Positions 1 through 9,103 of a DNA stretch of 22,158 bases are shown here, piece by piece; within the stretch, counting starts at the first letter, position 1, and every line of letters starts with the position of its first letter. The stretch is from Priapulus caudatus (Eukaryota; Priapulida; Priapulimorpha; Priapulimorphida; Priapulidae), in assembly GCF_000485595.1 (NCBI RefSeq), contig NW_014577765.1, positions 115,743 through 137,900 on the forward strand, in the 5' to 3' direction. Position numbers and translations under genes: made by a program. Under the pieces are notes generated by a model. It did no database searches, was not told the DNA's origin, and was given only the letters and a program-made list of their open reading frames with translations.

Positions 1-273
1 CAATAGGTTTCATGGGGTTTCCTTTCCAGCTAATCTAGCTCAATTTTGGGGTGCCTTTCAAATGACCCCACTGACCACACCCACCAGCGGCTGCCTGCCA
101 GACTTACATTTCCTTACATGGGTATGTACACGAATCATTGCTATATGCATGAAAATTGGTTTCCTTTCCAGCTAGGCTGACCCCCCTGGGCTCCCGGTCT
201 AATATATATATCTAATGGTTGTTTATGAACTCGTGTGTCGAGAGTGCTCAATACTACCATGAGTAGAGCAAAT
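1..273. other. Anonymous flank with a 17-bp direct repeat
   Basis: No gene is recognised. The 17-bp string ggtttcctttccagcta occurs at 16-32 and again at 158-174 on the plus strand. It resembles a polypyrimidine tract followed by AG, but no exon-like reading frame follows either copy, so I do not call splice sites. The right limit is set where similarity to the PLE copy at 13.4-14.4 kb begins. Confidence 0.5.
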
Positions 274-1228
274 ATAGATAAAGTTATACGGACACGGTAG
301 TAATTTTGACTCTGTTTATTGCATACAGAACTGTTTCGTATGGAGCGAAGGCTCCACACTCATCAGTGCCTAATACAGAGTGATCTATTTAGAACATCCC
401 GAGCAGTATAAAAACATCATGCATAATGTGATCTATTGTTCGTATTCATGCGTGCGCGTTCTAAAGAAATACCATAGATACTAATTAGCGCGTCATTGTC
501 GGTGACTGCTGCGCGCTGGCGCTAAACTGAATTCATTGTAAGAGTTCACATAACGTTCCTTAATGAAAATTTATCTTTATGTCTGCATTTACTAACAAGT
601 TCGTTTCTCTTGTTCAGTGTCGCGGTCTTAGGTTTGCACAATATGTCGAACTTCTCTGTTAAGCATAGGTTGCATTTCTTCGTAGTGTTCGAGTAGTGTG
701 TGCGCTTTGCTCAGTATCTTTCATTTGATCGCGTAGTCTAGGTTGTTGTCTTCCAAGTTCCAAATATGTTTACTAAGCTCTGTCGAGTTCCGTTTTGATT
801 CCGTAGTGAAGGATGCCTTACGGTTCGCTAGTCTTGCTTTGAAGGAGGTAGCTGTTAGTCCGAAGTATGTTTCTGTGTTGTTTTCGCTTGTCACTGTTGC
901 TCGGTATACTATGTCCTTAGCAAGGCAGTTTCCATCCAGGGGGCACGTTACGTTTTTCGGGCAGTTGCATTTTCTGTTGTTTACCGTTTCCGTGTTGATC
1001 CGCAGTATTCTTCTGTTGTTTCCCTCTATTATATTCTTCACGTTCGGCATGCAGCTGTACGAGATCTTAACATGGTTCTTATTGAAAATCTTGTGGAGTT
1101 TGTTTTCTGGAGGGAAGCACTTGTTTACGATTTATAGAAATTCCTTGCCAACGTTGGTTTTCACATTTTGGTAGTATGGCTAGTTGTACCAAATGATATT
1201 GCGCGCTCTGTTTCTTTTTCCGGTTGAC
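274..1228 (-). mobile_element. Penelope-like element, inverted 3' fragment
   Basis: This is the reverse complement of about 13430-14386 with only scattered differences. It includes the 3' untranslated part (for example the shared stretch around tgcatacagaactgtttcgt) and the C-terminal coding part. Similarity stops at about 1228, next to ccggttg, where a plus-strand reverse-transcriptase fragment of the same family begins. A head-to-head junction of a 3' piece with a body in opposite orientation is a known structure for PLE insertions. The outer end is near 274, where the other copy runs into a CT microsatellite. Boundaries were read by eye and may be off by a few bases. Confidence 0.85.
721..1140 (-). 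pseudogene. PLE GIY-YIG-type endonuclease domain, fragment
   Basis: This is the C-terminal part of a PLE polyprotein. In minus-strand order it shows YSCMPNVKNII-type sequence, a Cys-rich knuckle (CNCPKN..CPLDGNC) and then VYRATV and YFGLT, the positions of the GIY and YIG halves. FKARLANRKASF with its conserved-looking Arg follows. In PLEs this domain sits after the reverse transcriptase and is thought to make the target nick for integration. The open frame covers 1050-721. Coding similarity extends towards 1140 and beyond in other frames, so the reading frame is broken. The partner copy at 13.6-13.9 kb carries different lesions. No start codon belongs to this fragment. The family call is from recognised motifs, not from a search. 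Confidence 0.8.
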
Positions 1229-1662
1229 AGCAACAACAGCAACAAGAGAGAATACAACGGAGCAGAATCGGGCGAACTGGTGGTCTGCTACATGCTGTCC
1301 CTACTACAACCGAAGTATGGGAATTCGATGGGTCTATACAGAGACGACGGCCTCGACTCTAAACAAGACACCAAAAGAAATCGAAAACGCAAAGAAAGAC
1401 ATTTGCAAAATATTTTGGGATAATGGTCTACGAATAACGATCGAAGCGAACAAAAGTATTGTAAATGTTTTGGATGTGACACTTCATTTGAGCTCGGAAC
1501 AATACGTACATGAAATCAAACAACAAATTGCAGTATGTTAACATCAATTTTAACCACCCACCGGCCGTTCTGAAGAATATCCCCATTGGCATTAACAAGC
1601 AACTCTCCGAGATATCCTCCAGCGAGGAAATTTTTGAAAAAGCGGCGCCCACATATCAACAA
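1229..1662 (+). pseudogene. PLE reverse transcriptase, C-terminal fragment (split copy, left part)
   Basis: The plus-strand coding sequence begins inside the reverse transcriptase, just before the catalytic motif. GLYRDDGL is seen with the Asp pair encoded at about 1343-1348, the [YF]xDD box of PLE reverse transcriptases. About 20 residues upstream is a PLE-like stretch ([13 protein letters not shown]). Downstream come thumb-like segments: a [17 protein letters not shown]-like part, VLDVTLHL, and NFNHPPAVLKNIPIGINK with EEIFEKAAPTYQ. Two frame changes occur, near 1350-1400 and 1510-1550. The frame ends abruptly at 1662 where the provirus starts, and the next residues of the domain are found at 13370. 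The 5' half of the element (fingers and palm motifs A/B) is absent, so this is a 5'-truncated insertion. Confidence 0.85.
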
Positions 1663-2193
1663 TGTAATAATGAGTTCCTTAGCCGTCTTTTATCCGTGAT
1701 CGTATGAGTGGACTCCGTATATTATTAGAGATATCGCTGAGCGCATCATACATAGGTTACTGAACAATGCAGGTACGTGGTTAAAGCACAAACATCTTTA
1801 CTGATCAAGAATGACGATAACATATAATATGTGCCCATGTAATGAGCAGAACGTGTACAGATGTGTACGCGGCCTACAAAACATAACTTACATATCAAAC
1901 GTTGGTAGCGGCAGTAACCAGTAACACGTAGTTGTGTTAATGAGCAAGTAGCAGAGACGACTGGGGTCCCCGGGCTGCGTGCACAAAGCTTATATACGGC
2001 GTCCTCTCCCTTTGTTTTAGGGTATGGTCACGCTGCATGGGTCGCTCTCTCATTGGCGGCCGCGTACGGGTTCAGCTGCGCTTTTACACAAAGGCGTCCC
2101 CCGTACGATGACTACTTCGGTTATTAGGCAATTATCATATTTCTGTCTTATTTATCGTTATCGTTATCCTCTTCTTTTTATTTTTATATTACA
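1663..2193 (-). repeat. 3' LTR of the provirus (complete, 531 bp)
   Basis: On the minus strand the LTR starts TGTAATA (2193) and ends TATTACA (1663), a 7-bp terminal inverted repeat of the TG...CA type. It is preceded by a purine-rich tract (gatgggggag) and carries a TATATAA promoter box. Its last 80 bp (1663-1742) recur at 13285-13364 with two substitutions, marking the other LTR. The left edge abuts the interrupted PLE reading frame directly. Confidence 0.82.
1990..1996 (-). promoter_or_regulatory. TATA box of the 3' LTR
   Basis: TATATAA on the minus strand lies about 200 bp into the LTR. It follows a GC-rich stretch and precedes a GC-rich presumptive U3/R boundary (gcacgcagcccggggacc). 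Transcription would start roughly 25-30 bp downstream, at about 1960. A variant polyadenylation signal, AGTAAA, lies near 1798-1803 in the same orientation; this is weak. Confidence 0.55.
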
Positions 2194-2208
2194 TTACTCC
2201 CCCATCAG
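2194..2208 (-). promoter_or_regulatory. Polypurine tract of the provirus
   Basis: Minus-strand gatgggggagtaa lies immediately before the LTR start TGTAATA. A G/A-run directly upstream of the 3' LTR is the usual plus-strand primer site in LTR retroelements. Its position also supports the 531-bp LTR rather than an 80-bp one. Confidence 0.65.
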
Positions 2209-2274
2209 GAAAGTTGGGAGTCGTACTAATGCGGTGACCAACTTCTGTCATCGTAGTGATGCGTTGACTTTAAT

Positions 2275-2535
2275 ACGTATTTTATTTTAATTTTGGATAT
2301 TTTTATTTGATTTTAAGTATTTTCATTTTTATTTGCCTTCTTACTTCCATCACCAACATGCTATCTATTTATTACATTTATTTTTTATTTGATTTAACAT
2401 TTTTATATATTTTTATTTGATATAACATTTTTATATATTTTTATTTGATTTAACATTTTTATATATTTTTATTTGATTTAACATTTTCATATATATTTTT
2501 ATTTGATTTAACATTTTTATATATTTTTTTATGAG
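2275..2535. repeat. AT-rich tandem repeat, unit about 28 bp
   Basis: About five units of the form ttttatatatttttatttga followed by tttaacat run from about 2385 to 2530, after a looser AT-rich lead-in. Units differ by one or two bases. The array lies inside the provirus, between the 3' LTR/PPT and the GC-rich ORF. It ends abruptly in GC-rich sequence. Confidence 0.85.
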
Positions 2536-2631
2536 GGGAAAAAAAGTTCCGGCAGCCGCCTTCGTCGTCGTCCTCGTCCTCGTGCTCCTGGTGTTCCTCG
2601 TCGTCGTCGTGGTGGTCCGTCGTGCTGGTGC

Positions 2632-3330
2632 TCATTGGTACCAGCTGCTGCTGTAGAAATCGTTGTCGTTTTCGTCGTCGTCCTCGTCGTCGGTGTAGTC
2701 GGTGTCTTCCTCTTCCATGTTCTCCTCGTCGGCGGCTCGTCACGCCCACGGTCGATTTTGATCCTCCAATGCAACTCCGGGTAGTGGTGCCTCTTCTATG
2801 GGCACCACTTTTATGGCGGCAGCCTGATCACTCAGGTGCACTGCCGTGTACCCGAGATTGTGTCGTCGGAACCCGAGGACATCGTGTAAGAATGCCCCCA
2901 GGTGGTAGACGCCATCTGTTCGTTCGTCCCGGGAAAAATGAGGTGCGGCGTCGTCCGCGGGGCTCTGTAGCGGCGCTCTGGTGCTGCGTTCGCCGGCGCT
3001 GCCCTGTTGCCTGGCCTGACCGTGGCGATGATCGGCGCGCTCTGGAGGCAGCGTCGACATGGACACAGTGTGCACCGCGTGCACATTGTGGCGGGGATGT
3101 TGCGGGTCGACGCTGTCGCGTAGTGGTCGTCGTGGCGGTCATCTGCTCACAATACCGCTTGTGGGGCGGCTCCTCCTCCATGTTCTGTGCTGTTGCCTCC
3201 TCGTGGGGGTGGCGCCCGGCGCCGTCATTCCGGTTCTGGAACTGGTGGAGCGCCTCCTCCAACTCGTCCGTCCAGTCGTCTCCGTCGTTACATGGGAGGT
3301 GGCTCGTGGCTGATACGATGTTTATACTGA
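2632..3330 (-). pseudogene. Unrecognised GC-rich accessory-type ORF downstream of env (broken)
   Basis: I do not recognise this protein. It lies inside the provirus, in the same sense as gag-pol-env, between the env stop and the 3' LTR. The first part (about 3290-3090) is acidic and polar (DDWTDELEEALHQFQNRN..., EEEPPHKRYCEQ). The frame then appears to change around 3170-3085. The second part, 3084-2743, reads HFSRDERTDGVYHLGAFLHD, LGYTAVHLSD and KVVPIEEAPLPG. A TGA at 2740-2742 is followed in the same frame by a strongly acidic tail with D/E runs, ending FYSSSWYQ at a TGA (2632-2634). The TGA precedes a CGA codon, so a CGA-to-TGA change is plausible. Base composition differs sharply from both flanks. 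It may be a retroviral accessory gene, a captured gene or chance; the family is unknown. Confidence 0.4.
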
Positions 3331-3880
3331 CTAATACTTAAAAGTGTCTAGATTAGACTACTGTGATACATTGCGCGTTTATGCCAACATGACAATGGTT
3401 AATGCCGATATGACATTAGTAATATCGTGCCTAACATGCACACACCTACAAAAAACAACAACGCCGCACTATACAATTAAAACATGTGCGTTATTGCGTC
3501 ATATGACTAAATGGAACGCTACTGCTAAACATGATGCTACATACCTGAATACACGTGAAACTTACTGTGTAATAAATTGTGCAACAAACCTTGAAGTTAT
3601 CTCGTAAACATATAGTGATGTTAACTCGTGAACATATAGTGATGTTAAATCGTGAACATATAGTGCTTTGCACCCTCGTGCGTGATACAACATGTGTTTG
3701 TTAGGTACAGGGTAACAAAATGCATCGCTTGTGCATCGTTATACTTATAAACTATGGAGCATCCTTAGTCTAGTCTGCATATTTCTTATTATAACTTTTG
3801 GTACGAGGAAGTGTTTTCATCTCCACTTCCTCGTTATTATGTACATTCTCTAACGGATGTGTTCGTTCTCTGTGGAGCAT
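3331..3880. other. Provirus non-coding stretch between env and the extra ORF
   Basis: No convincing ORF is present. On the minus strand a tract ending ttgttgttttttgtag at about 3453 looks like a splice acceptor upstream of the GC-rich ORF, so that ORF could be expressed from a spliced message; this is inference. A second purine-rich tract (gaggaagtggagatga) lies near 3805-3832, but it is not followed by an LTR-like sequence. Confidence 0.4.
3600..3665. repeat. Short tandem repeat, about 23-bp unit, three copies
   Basis: The plus strand shows tcgtaaacatatagtgatgttaa, then tcgtgaacatatagtgatgtta, then tcgtgaacatatagtg. The copies differ at single positions. The repeat lies within the provirus, downstream of env. 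Confidence 0.85.
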
Positions 3881-6157
3881 TTAATTCTCCACTTCTTTAG
3901 GGTGCAACGTCGGATACAAATGCTGCGGAACGAAGGGCGCGGTTGCATTGACGGGTTGCAATAGGGGTTGTACCGTGGGTTGGAGAATGGTATGAGTCGC
4001 TGTGGTACCAGGTGTAGTGAATGACTGACATAGGCGTGGGCGAAGATGTGGTGGCGCGCAGCAACAATATAACACGACAATTGCTATAACAGCGATGGCC
4101 ACATAGATAACTATCTGATGCCACTGTATATGTGTACTCTAAAAAAATGTCTGAGCCACTTCATTCGTATCCAGAATCCTTCTGCTATTAGCTATGGCAT
4201 CATTGAGGTGGTCATATGCTATGTCTAAATCATGTGATTTATACAGTTTATGAGGCACTATCAATTGGGGAATGAGGTCGGTGGCATTACCCCTCTCCAC
4301 AGCCAATTGAGCTAGGTCCGCCCATATTGTAGGTGTCTGGAACGACTTAGGTAAGATGTCGACTAGCGATTTGGTAGGATTTACAGACGAGTCATGAAAA
4401 TAAAATGTGGGTAAGGTAAGGTCAGCCGAATGAGCACTACAACCCGATTGCAGCGATACAAGTTGACGTGACGCTATTTCTATGTCCGTAATAGCAGGCG
4501 CCTGGTCATTGGTAGTCTGACATGAAACAGTTAACCGAAACGTCTTTATTGTTGACAAAAGCCAGTGACCATTACCAATATACCAATATAAGGTCATCCG
4601 AATGAGCACTACAACCCGATTGCAGAATGTCCGTAATAGTGGGAGCCTGATTATTGGTAGTCTGACATGACACTGTTAACCGAAACGTCTTCGCCGGTGA
4701 CAGAAGCCAGTGACCATTACCAATATACGTAATCAGATGCTTAGAGTTAGCACACATCTTGACCCTCCTTTGGCAATAGGTTTGTATGTGCTCGGCTTGC
4801 CTTAAAAATAACGGCACTAAACAATTCTTGGACCCTCTAACATAATAGATTTCAGATTCCGCCTGGCAGATGTTATGGGTTTCGTGAAGACACTTACGTA
4901 CTAAGTTTGGTTCAGGATAAAAAATAACGTGTTTTATCTTGCGCAAATGCAACGTATTCCTTATCTAACACATAATACACGTGTGCTTGGGTGTCATTAA
5001 TATATTGAGGTGCTGGCAATATTTGGAAAATGTTAAAAATCTGGCCGACATGTTTAAGTGGTAGAAACGTAAGTACATGGAACGAATTATGCACTTGTAC
5101 AACTATGGTCTGTAATAAACTATAGTAATACAAAATGGTTTCGTCTAATGCTTTCGGCATGGCAAGATAATTTGGGATAAACTGCTTAATGCTCTGTAAT
5201 ATGCTTTGCAAATGGGTTGGGGGTACTAGTGAAATCGGTAACCTGCCCGTAAGACGGCTGGTTAATGAATGTTCTAAGTCCGCGACAATATTCGTGACGT
5301 CTTGTAAAGTCAACATCAGCATGTCAATTGTGGTCTGTAATCTAATTATGGCTGCCGTCGTAGTATTAAGAGTAATAGTCAAAGTTAGTAGCTGCTCGTT
5401 TATACTATTGACAAACTGTCGCATCGTCTCAACGCCCTTGATTAATTCGTTTAAAGTATCATGATTCAGTTCAACCTGTGTTTTTGTCAGATTAAAGACT
5501 GTCAATGAATCTTCTATAGCATGTTGAAATGCCCATTGCGTAATCTCGAACCCAGATAATCTAGCTTGCAAGTCATTTAAATCATCTTCCGTTGCTACTC
5601 CATACAATGCTTTTTGAAACCGGCCGATAAATGGTAATAATGATCGCTTGAAGCGATGTCTCGTCGTAGCAAACATAGACGTTAATCCCTCAATGCGCTC
5701 TGACAGCCTGTGATATCGCAGTCTGAAATCAGCCGCATTTAAAAAAATAAAAACTTCAATAATCTCACGAAACTGCTCGTTGTTTGCATTGATTTGCTGT
5801 TGCTGTTGCATTCGTACTGTGTTGTTCAGCCATAGTGGTGTTGGTGTTGTTGTAACATTCGAAAGTAACCATTTTCCCAACACTCCTCTCAATGTGGGTA
5901 CATTTTGTGTTGACATGCGATCTCTGTCACTAATGATAGGGGCTCGAGCCGCAGCGGGCGGTGATCGTTTGGTGCGCTGATTAAACAAATATTCTATCTG
6001 CTCATCAATCCCCCGCATATAATTCTTTACAGGTGATAAGTCTAACGTAAACACGATCGTCCAACTACTTTGCGTTATAGCGAGCGTCCCTTTAGGTACA
6101 AACACTTCTCTTATTAACGTCACTGCGAGCACCAGAGTCGCAATACACAGTCCATAC
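3881..6157 (-). pseudogene. env: Envelope protein, baculovirus F-like (errantivirus-type env), broken
   Basis: This would be a membrane fusion glycoprotein. In order it shows an N-terminal hydrophobic segment (about 6150-6115), Asn-rich sequence with N-x-S/T sites, a furin-type site RHRFKR (about 5660-5643), and directly after it a fusion-peptide-like SLLPFIG...ALYG. An acidic DLNDL, a long heptad-like region (about 5460-5260), a Cys-rich part (4912-4740), and a single membrane span with a CCC end (about 4115-4053) and short tail follow. This matches the Baculo_F-type arrangement seen in errantiviruses. Lesions are a frame change at a T run (about 4912-4945), an internal duplication with a frame change (4420-4728), and a TAG at 4139-4141 just before the membrane span, which continues in the same frame. 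There is no in-frame ATG at the start; the first residues follow a splice acceptor at 6158. As it stands the gene cannot give an anchored protein. Confidence 0.82.
4420..4728 (-). repeat. Tandem duplication inside env
   Basis: Segment 4420-4583 is repeated as 4591-4728. Both contain gaatgagcactacaacccga, tggtagtctgacatga and ccagtgaccattaccaatat. The left copy has about 25 extra bases (around 4452-4477). On the protein level both read GNGHWLLS...FRLTVSCQTTN.QAP.ITD. The junction lies where the env frame changes. Confidence 0.88.
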
Positions 6158-6181
6158 CTGTAATGAAATGAAAGATTGTTT
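6158..6181 (-). promoter_or_regulatory. Env splice acceptor
   Basis: The minus strand reads caatctttcatttcattacag with the AG at 6159-6158, a good polypyrimidine tract and acceptor. It sits directly before the hydrophobic N-terminal segment of env. Gypsy-type retroviruses make env from a spliced subgenomic RNA, so the position fits the family. Confidence 0.7.
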
Positions 6182-6528
6182 AGCTGACGTCAGTTTACTT
6201 AGCAAAGTGAAACCCCTTCTCCTGGCTCTGCGTGTGCCCGCAAAGCAACAGGTTATTAGAAGTTTGTGGTATTTCACTAACGCCGTATGTTGTAACAATG
6301 GCCAGCCATACCCTTCCGTAGACTGACTGTGTGTGCTTTAAGGCTGCCTCACCCAATACCTGAAAACCATGTAAGCCATTAGTTATTCACGGATACCCTA
6401 ATACTGTTAATGAAGCCATCTTCTGTGTTATGTGCGTAGGTCTCATCATGTGTAGCGTGGTTGTCAATGATGGAGCAGGCTGCAGGCTTGTTAGCATCAT
6501 TGTTTGTCACTGTTGCTTGGCTTTCCTC
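6182..6528. other. Pol-env spacer of the provirus
   Basis: About 350 bp between the end of the pol tail and the env acceptor hold no convincing coding sequence. They would form the 3' part of the intron removed from env mRNA. Confidence 0.5.
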
Positions 6529-6783
6529 CTACTCGTGCAGTCCTTGATCAGAGGTTTCGGAGTGAGCTGTGGAAGCAGATGATTCTTGCAACTGCGCTGG
6601 TACTAACCTTGCTAACGGTACAAGATCGCTATCGCTATAACTACTCTCGGAAGAAGACCTTTGTCTTGGCGGAATGGCTTCCTCCTCCGCATCAGAATCG
6701 TCACTAGGGCTGTAGCTGTCGCTCCTCATCGAATAGACTACTGTTGCCTGTCGCAGTGGCTGCTTTCTAGCAGCCCTTGTCAA
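6529..6783 (-). pseudogene. Ser/Asp-rich C-terminal tail of pol
   Basis: An 84-codon frame overlaps the end of the integrase frame by about 17 bp and runs in another phase. It is rich in Ser, Asp and Glu (SYSPSDDSDAEEEAIPP, SSSESSYSDSD). Integrase C-terminal tails of Gypsy elements are often low-complexity, so the simplest reading is the end of pol shifted by one indel near 6775. It could instead be a small separate ORF; no start codon context favours that. Confidence 0.5.
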
Positions 6784-8234
6784 CGCGCGCTCCCTTGGGT
6801 GTGACCTCCGTGCTGGCTTTAGTTGTGGCTTCAGTTATGACTTCAGTCGTGGCTTCTTTTGTGGATCTGGTCGTGACCTCATCTCGTGGCTGATCCCAGC
6901 GTAACCACGGATAAGCAGCTCGGATGTTATCAACATGGGAGGTGACTTGGCGATGCGTCGTCTCGTGTTGTAAAAGAAATTTCTTAGGTGTTATTATTTT
7001 GGTTACTGTATAATACGCTTTCCACGGGCTATTTAGCTTGTGGCTTGTCTCGGGCTTCAGTACTGGATCGTGGTAGAATACCGGATCTCCTACCCTGAAT
7101 TCCTGAAGCCTTGCTCTTTTGTCGTAGAGCTTCTTTTTATGGCTTCTCATCTCTTGTGTTGCCGTTCGCATGTGCGCATACGCATGGTGGAACCTCTCCA
7201 GTGTTTGCGAAATCGGTTCCTCGTCGTACGACTTTCTTCTTGGTAATAACAAGTTATCTATAGGTAATACCGGTGCTCGGCCGTACACTAAATATAAAGG
7301 ACTGTGATGCAACGTAGTTTAAATAGCGGACCGATATGCTAATAATAGTGGCAGTAACAACAGGTCCCAGGACGTTTGAGTGGCGTCAACATAGTGCGAA
7401 ATCATTGAGTTTAAAACCCTGTGGAAACGCTCGTTTGCGCCATTTGAAGCAGGGTGGTAGGGCGTGCACGTTATGGCCTTTATTTGGAAATGTTCCGTCA
7501 CTTTATCCATTATTTTATTGCAAAACTCGGTGCCAATATCGGAAAGCAGAATCCTCGGACAGGAATGTCTCGGGATTATCTCGTTAATCAGTAGGTTAGC
7601 TATGGTTTCGGCCGACTTATCACGGACCGCAAAAACTTCCAGCCAGCTGGTATACAAATCATGAAAGTGGATTAAGTATCGAATTTCCACGAGCTGTCAT
7701 AGGAAACTGACAAGTGTCCGCCGCTATCACTTCAAACGGCGCCCCTGGCGTTGGTGCAGCTGCTAAAGGTGAACGTACGTAGGTTAGCTGGCGAGATTTA
7801 CAAATAATACAACTACGTACATAGTCGTTAATCGTTGAATACATTTTAGGCCAATATTACTTCTCCTTAATCTTAGCATATGTTTTAGCGAAGCCTAAGT
7901 GTGCACTGTAGATATTATCGTGATGATACGCCGTTATTACTATCTGATACTGCTGTGGGACCACTAGCTGGACGCTAGGTTCCGTGGTAGCTGTTGCCTC
8001 TGTGATATGCTGTAATAAATCGTCCAAAATCATGTAATTAGTAAGGACGTTTAAATCCTTAATTGTAGCATTAGGCGATGTCAATGCCACACGTATCTTG
8101 TATAATAAAGGGTCATTGCATTGCTGGTCCAATATCTCGCCTAGAGATGGCAGCCCTGTCGTTTGCTGGTTGGCATTTAGGGGCATGTCCCCGGTAGACA
8201 AATCCACGTCGTCTTGTGGTGTTGTAATGGTCAT
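6767..8234 (-). pseudogene. Integrase region of pol, broken
   Basis: This is a retroviral integrase. It has an N-terminal HHCC zinc-binding part (His pair in TAYHHDNIYSAHLGF, then CIICKSRQ), and a catalytic core with the D,D-35-E triad: Asp in IAADTCQFP, Asp in LLSDIGTEF, Glu in HPASNGANERFH. The C-terminal part shows RARLQEFRVGDPVFYHDP, the GPY/F-like region of Gypsy integrases. Lesions are a TAA at 7857-7859 before YWPKM in the same frame, a one-base frame change at about 7682, and a TAA at 7319-7321 between AYRSAI and the following in-frame TTLHHSPLYLVYGR. The stretch 8234-7950 is the connection from RNase H to integrase. The catalytic residues remain recognisable, so decay is recent or partly due to sequence error. 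Confidence 0.85.
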
Positions 8235-9103
8235 GACAGACTTTGTTGCTTCTTCGCAGCTTTCTTCCCCTGTAGATGGCGCTGCAGGCGACTGTCGTAT
8301 TTCGACTTGTGTTGGTCATCCGGATGCACAGGTATTTGGAAATAACCACTTTTCAAATCTAACGTGGTAAAATATTTTGCGTTCGTGAATGAAGCCAAAA
8401 TATCGTCGATTCTTGGCAAAGGATAAGTTATAGGCTCTGTAACCTTGATAAGAGCACGGTAATCCGCTACCTTTCTACCCGTTGTACTACGCTTTTTAGG
8501 TACTATGAAGACTGGCGTTGCCCAGTCACTGGTAGCCTCCGAAATAATCCCTGCTTCAAGTAATGCATCAATATGCTTTTGTAACGCTGCCCAGTGTAGA
8601 TACGGTGTCCGATACGGTGTTCGTGATATGGGTGCATGGTTGTGTGTATTAATTCTCATCTGAACTAGATGCGTGTGTGATAACATCTTATAACTTGTAG
8701 CAAACAAATCGTAATTGTTTACAACACTGTCGCATATCGCTGTATGCTGGTCGCCTTTCAAATGCTGCAACTGAAGAGATGACAAAATTAATGTTTGTGC
8801 CGGCGTTACGGCGTCCCTGTCGTCGTACACGCCTGCTTGCGGGTTATTGGCATAGCTGCGTGTTTCTTTGTTCGCGGTCGCAGCTACCAGGCCGACAAAC
8901 CCGGTTTTCGACTGGTCAACATGGCTGCTCGTTCCTTTGTTCGCTGAGGCACTGCGCGCTCGTCTGAGTGGTGCTGCGCTGTGCCCCACTACGCTAGCTA
9001 TGCCGCTAGTTTGCGTGAGACCCTCGAGTGTGTTATTAATTTCTTCCTTATCTGTTACTAAGGTAGAATCATGTACTAACGCCTCTGAAATAGAACAAGT
9101 TTA
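8231..9103 (-). pseudogene. Reverse transcriptase, N-terminal half only (internally deleted)
   Basis: This is a Gypsy-class reverse transcriptase fragment. The frame is open from about 9103. After a linker it shows ALLEAGIISEATSDWATPVFIVPKK (domain 1, here given by its ends), VADYRALIKVT (domain 2) and FTTLDLKSGYFQIPVHPDDQ (domain 3, motif A Asp). Immediately afterwards (about 8310) the sequence becomes KYDSRLQRHLQGKKAAKKQQ and stops. Motif B, the YxDD active site and the whole RNase H domain are missing, and the next recognisable part is already the integrase connection. About 1 kb of coding sequence has therefore been lost. The junction region contains an agatggcgctg motif that recurs in the linker upstream. 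Confidence 0.85.

Noticed and set aside
743-1174. 143-codon plus-strand frame
   Set aside because: Antisense shadow of the PLE GIY-YIG-type region, which has clear motifs on the minus strand.
1663-1742. 80-bp direct repeat taken as a complete short LTR (as in mag-type elements) or as a target-site duplication
   Set aside because: The left copy extends to 2193 with TGTAATA/TATTACA ends, a TATA box and a polypurine tract, so the right copy is a truncated LTR.
2385-2530. CRISPR-like array
   Set aside because: The AT-rich repeat has no unique spacers and lies in a eukaryotic retroelement; it is a simple tandem repeat.
2622-3341. 239-codon plus-strand frame in the GC-rich block
   Set aside because: Arg/Cys/Val-rich antisense of the more protein-like minus-strand frames, with no recognisable motif and opposite to the provirus.
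3805-3832. Second purine-rich tract after env as the polypurine tract
   Set aside because: The sequence following it has no counterpart at the right end of the element and lacks LTR signals.
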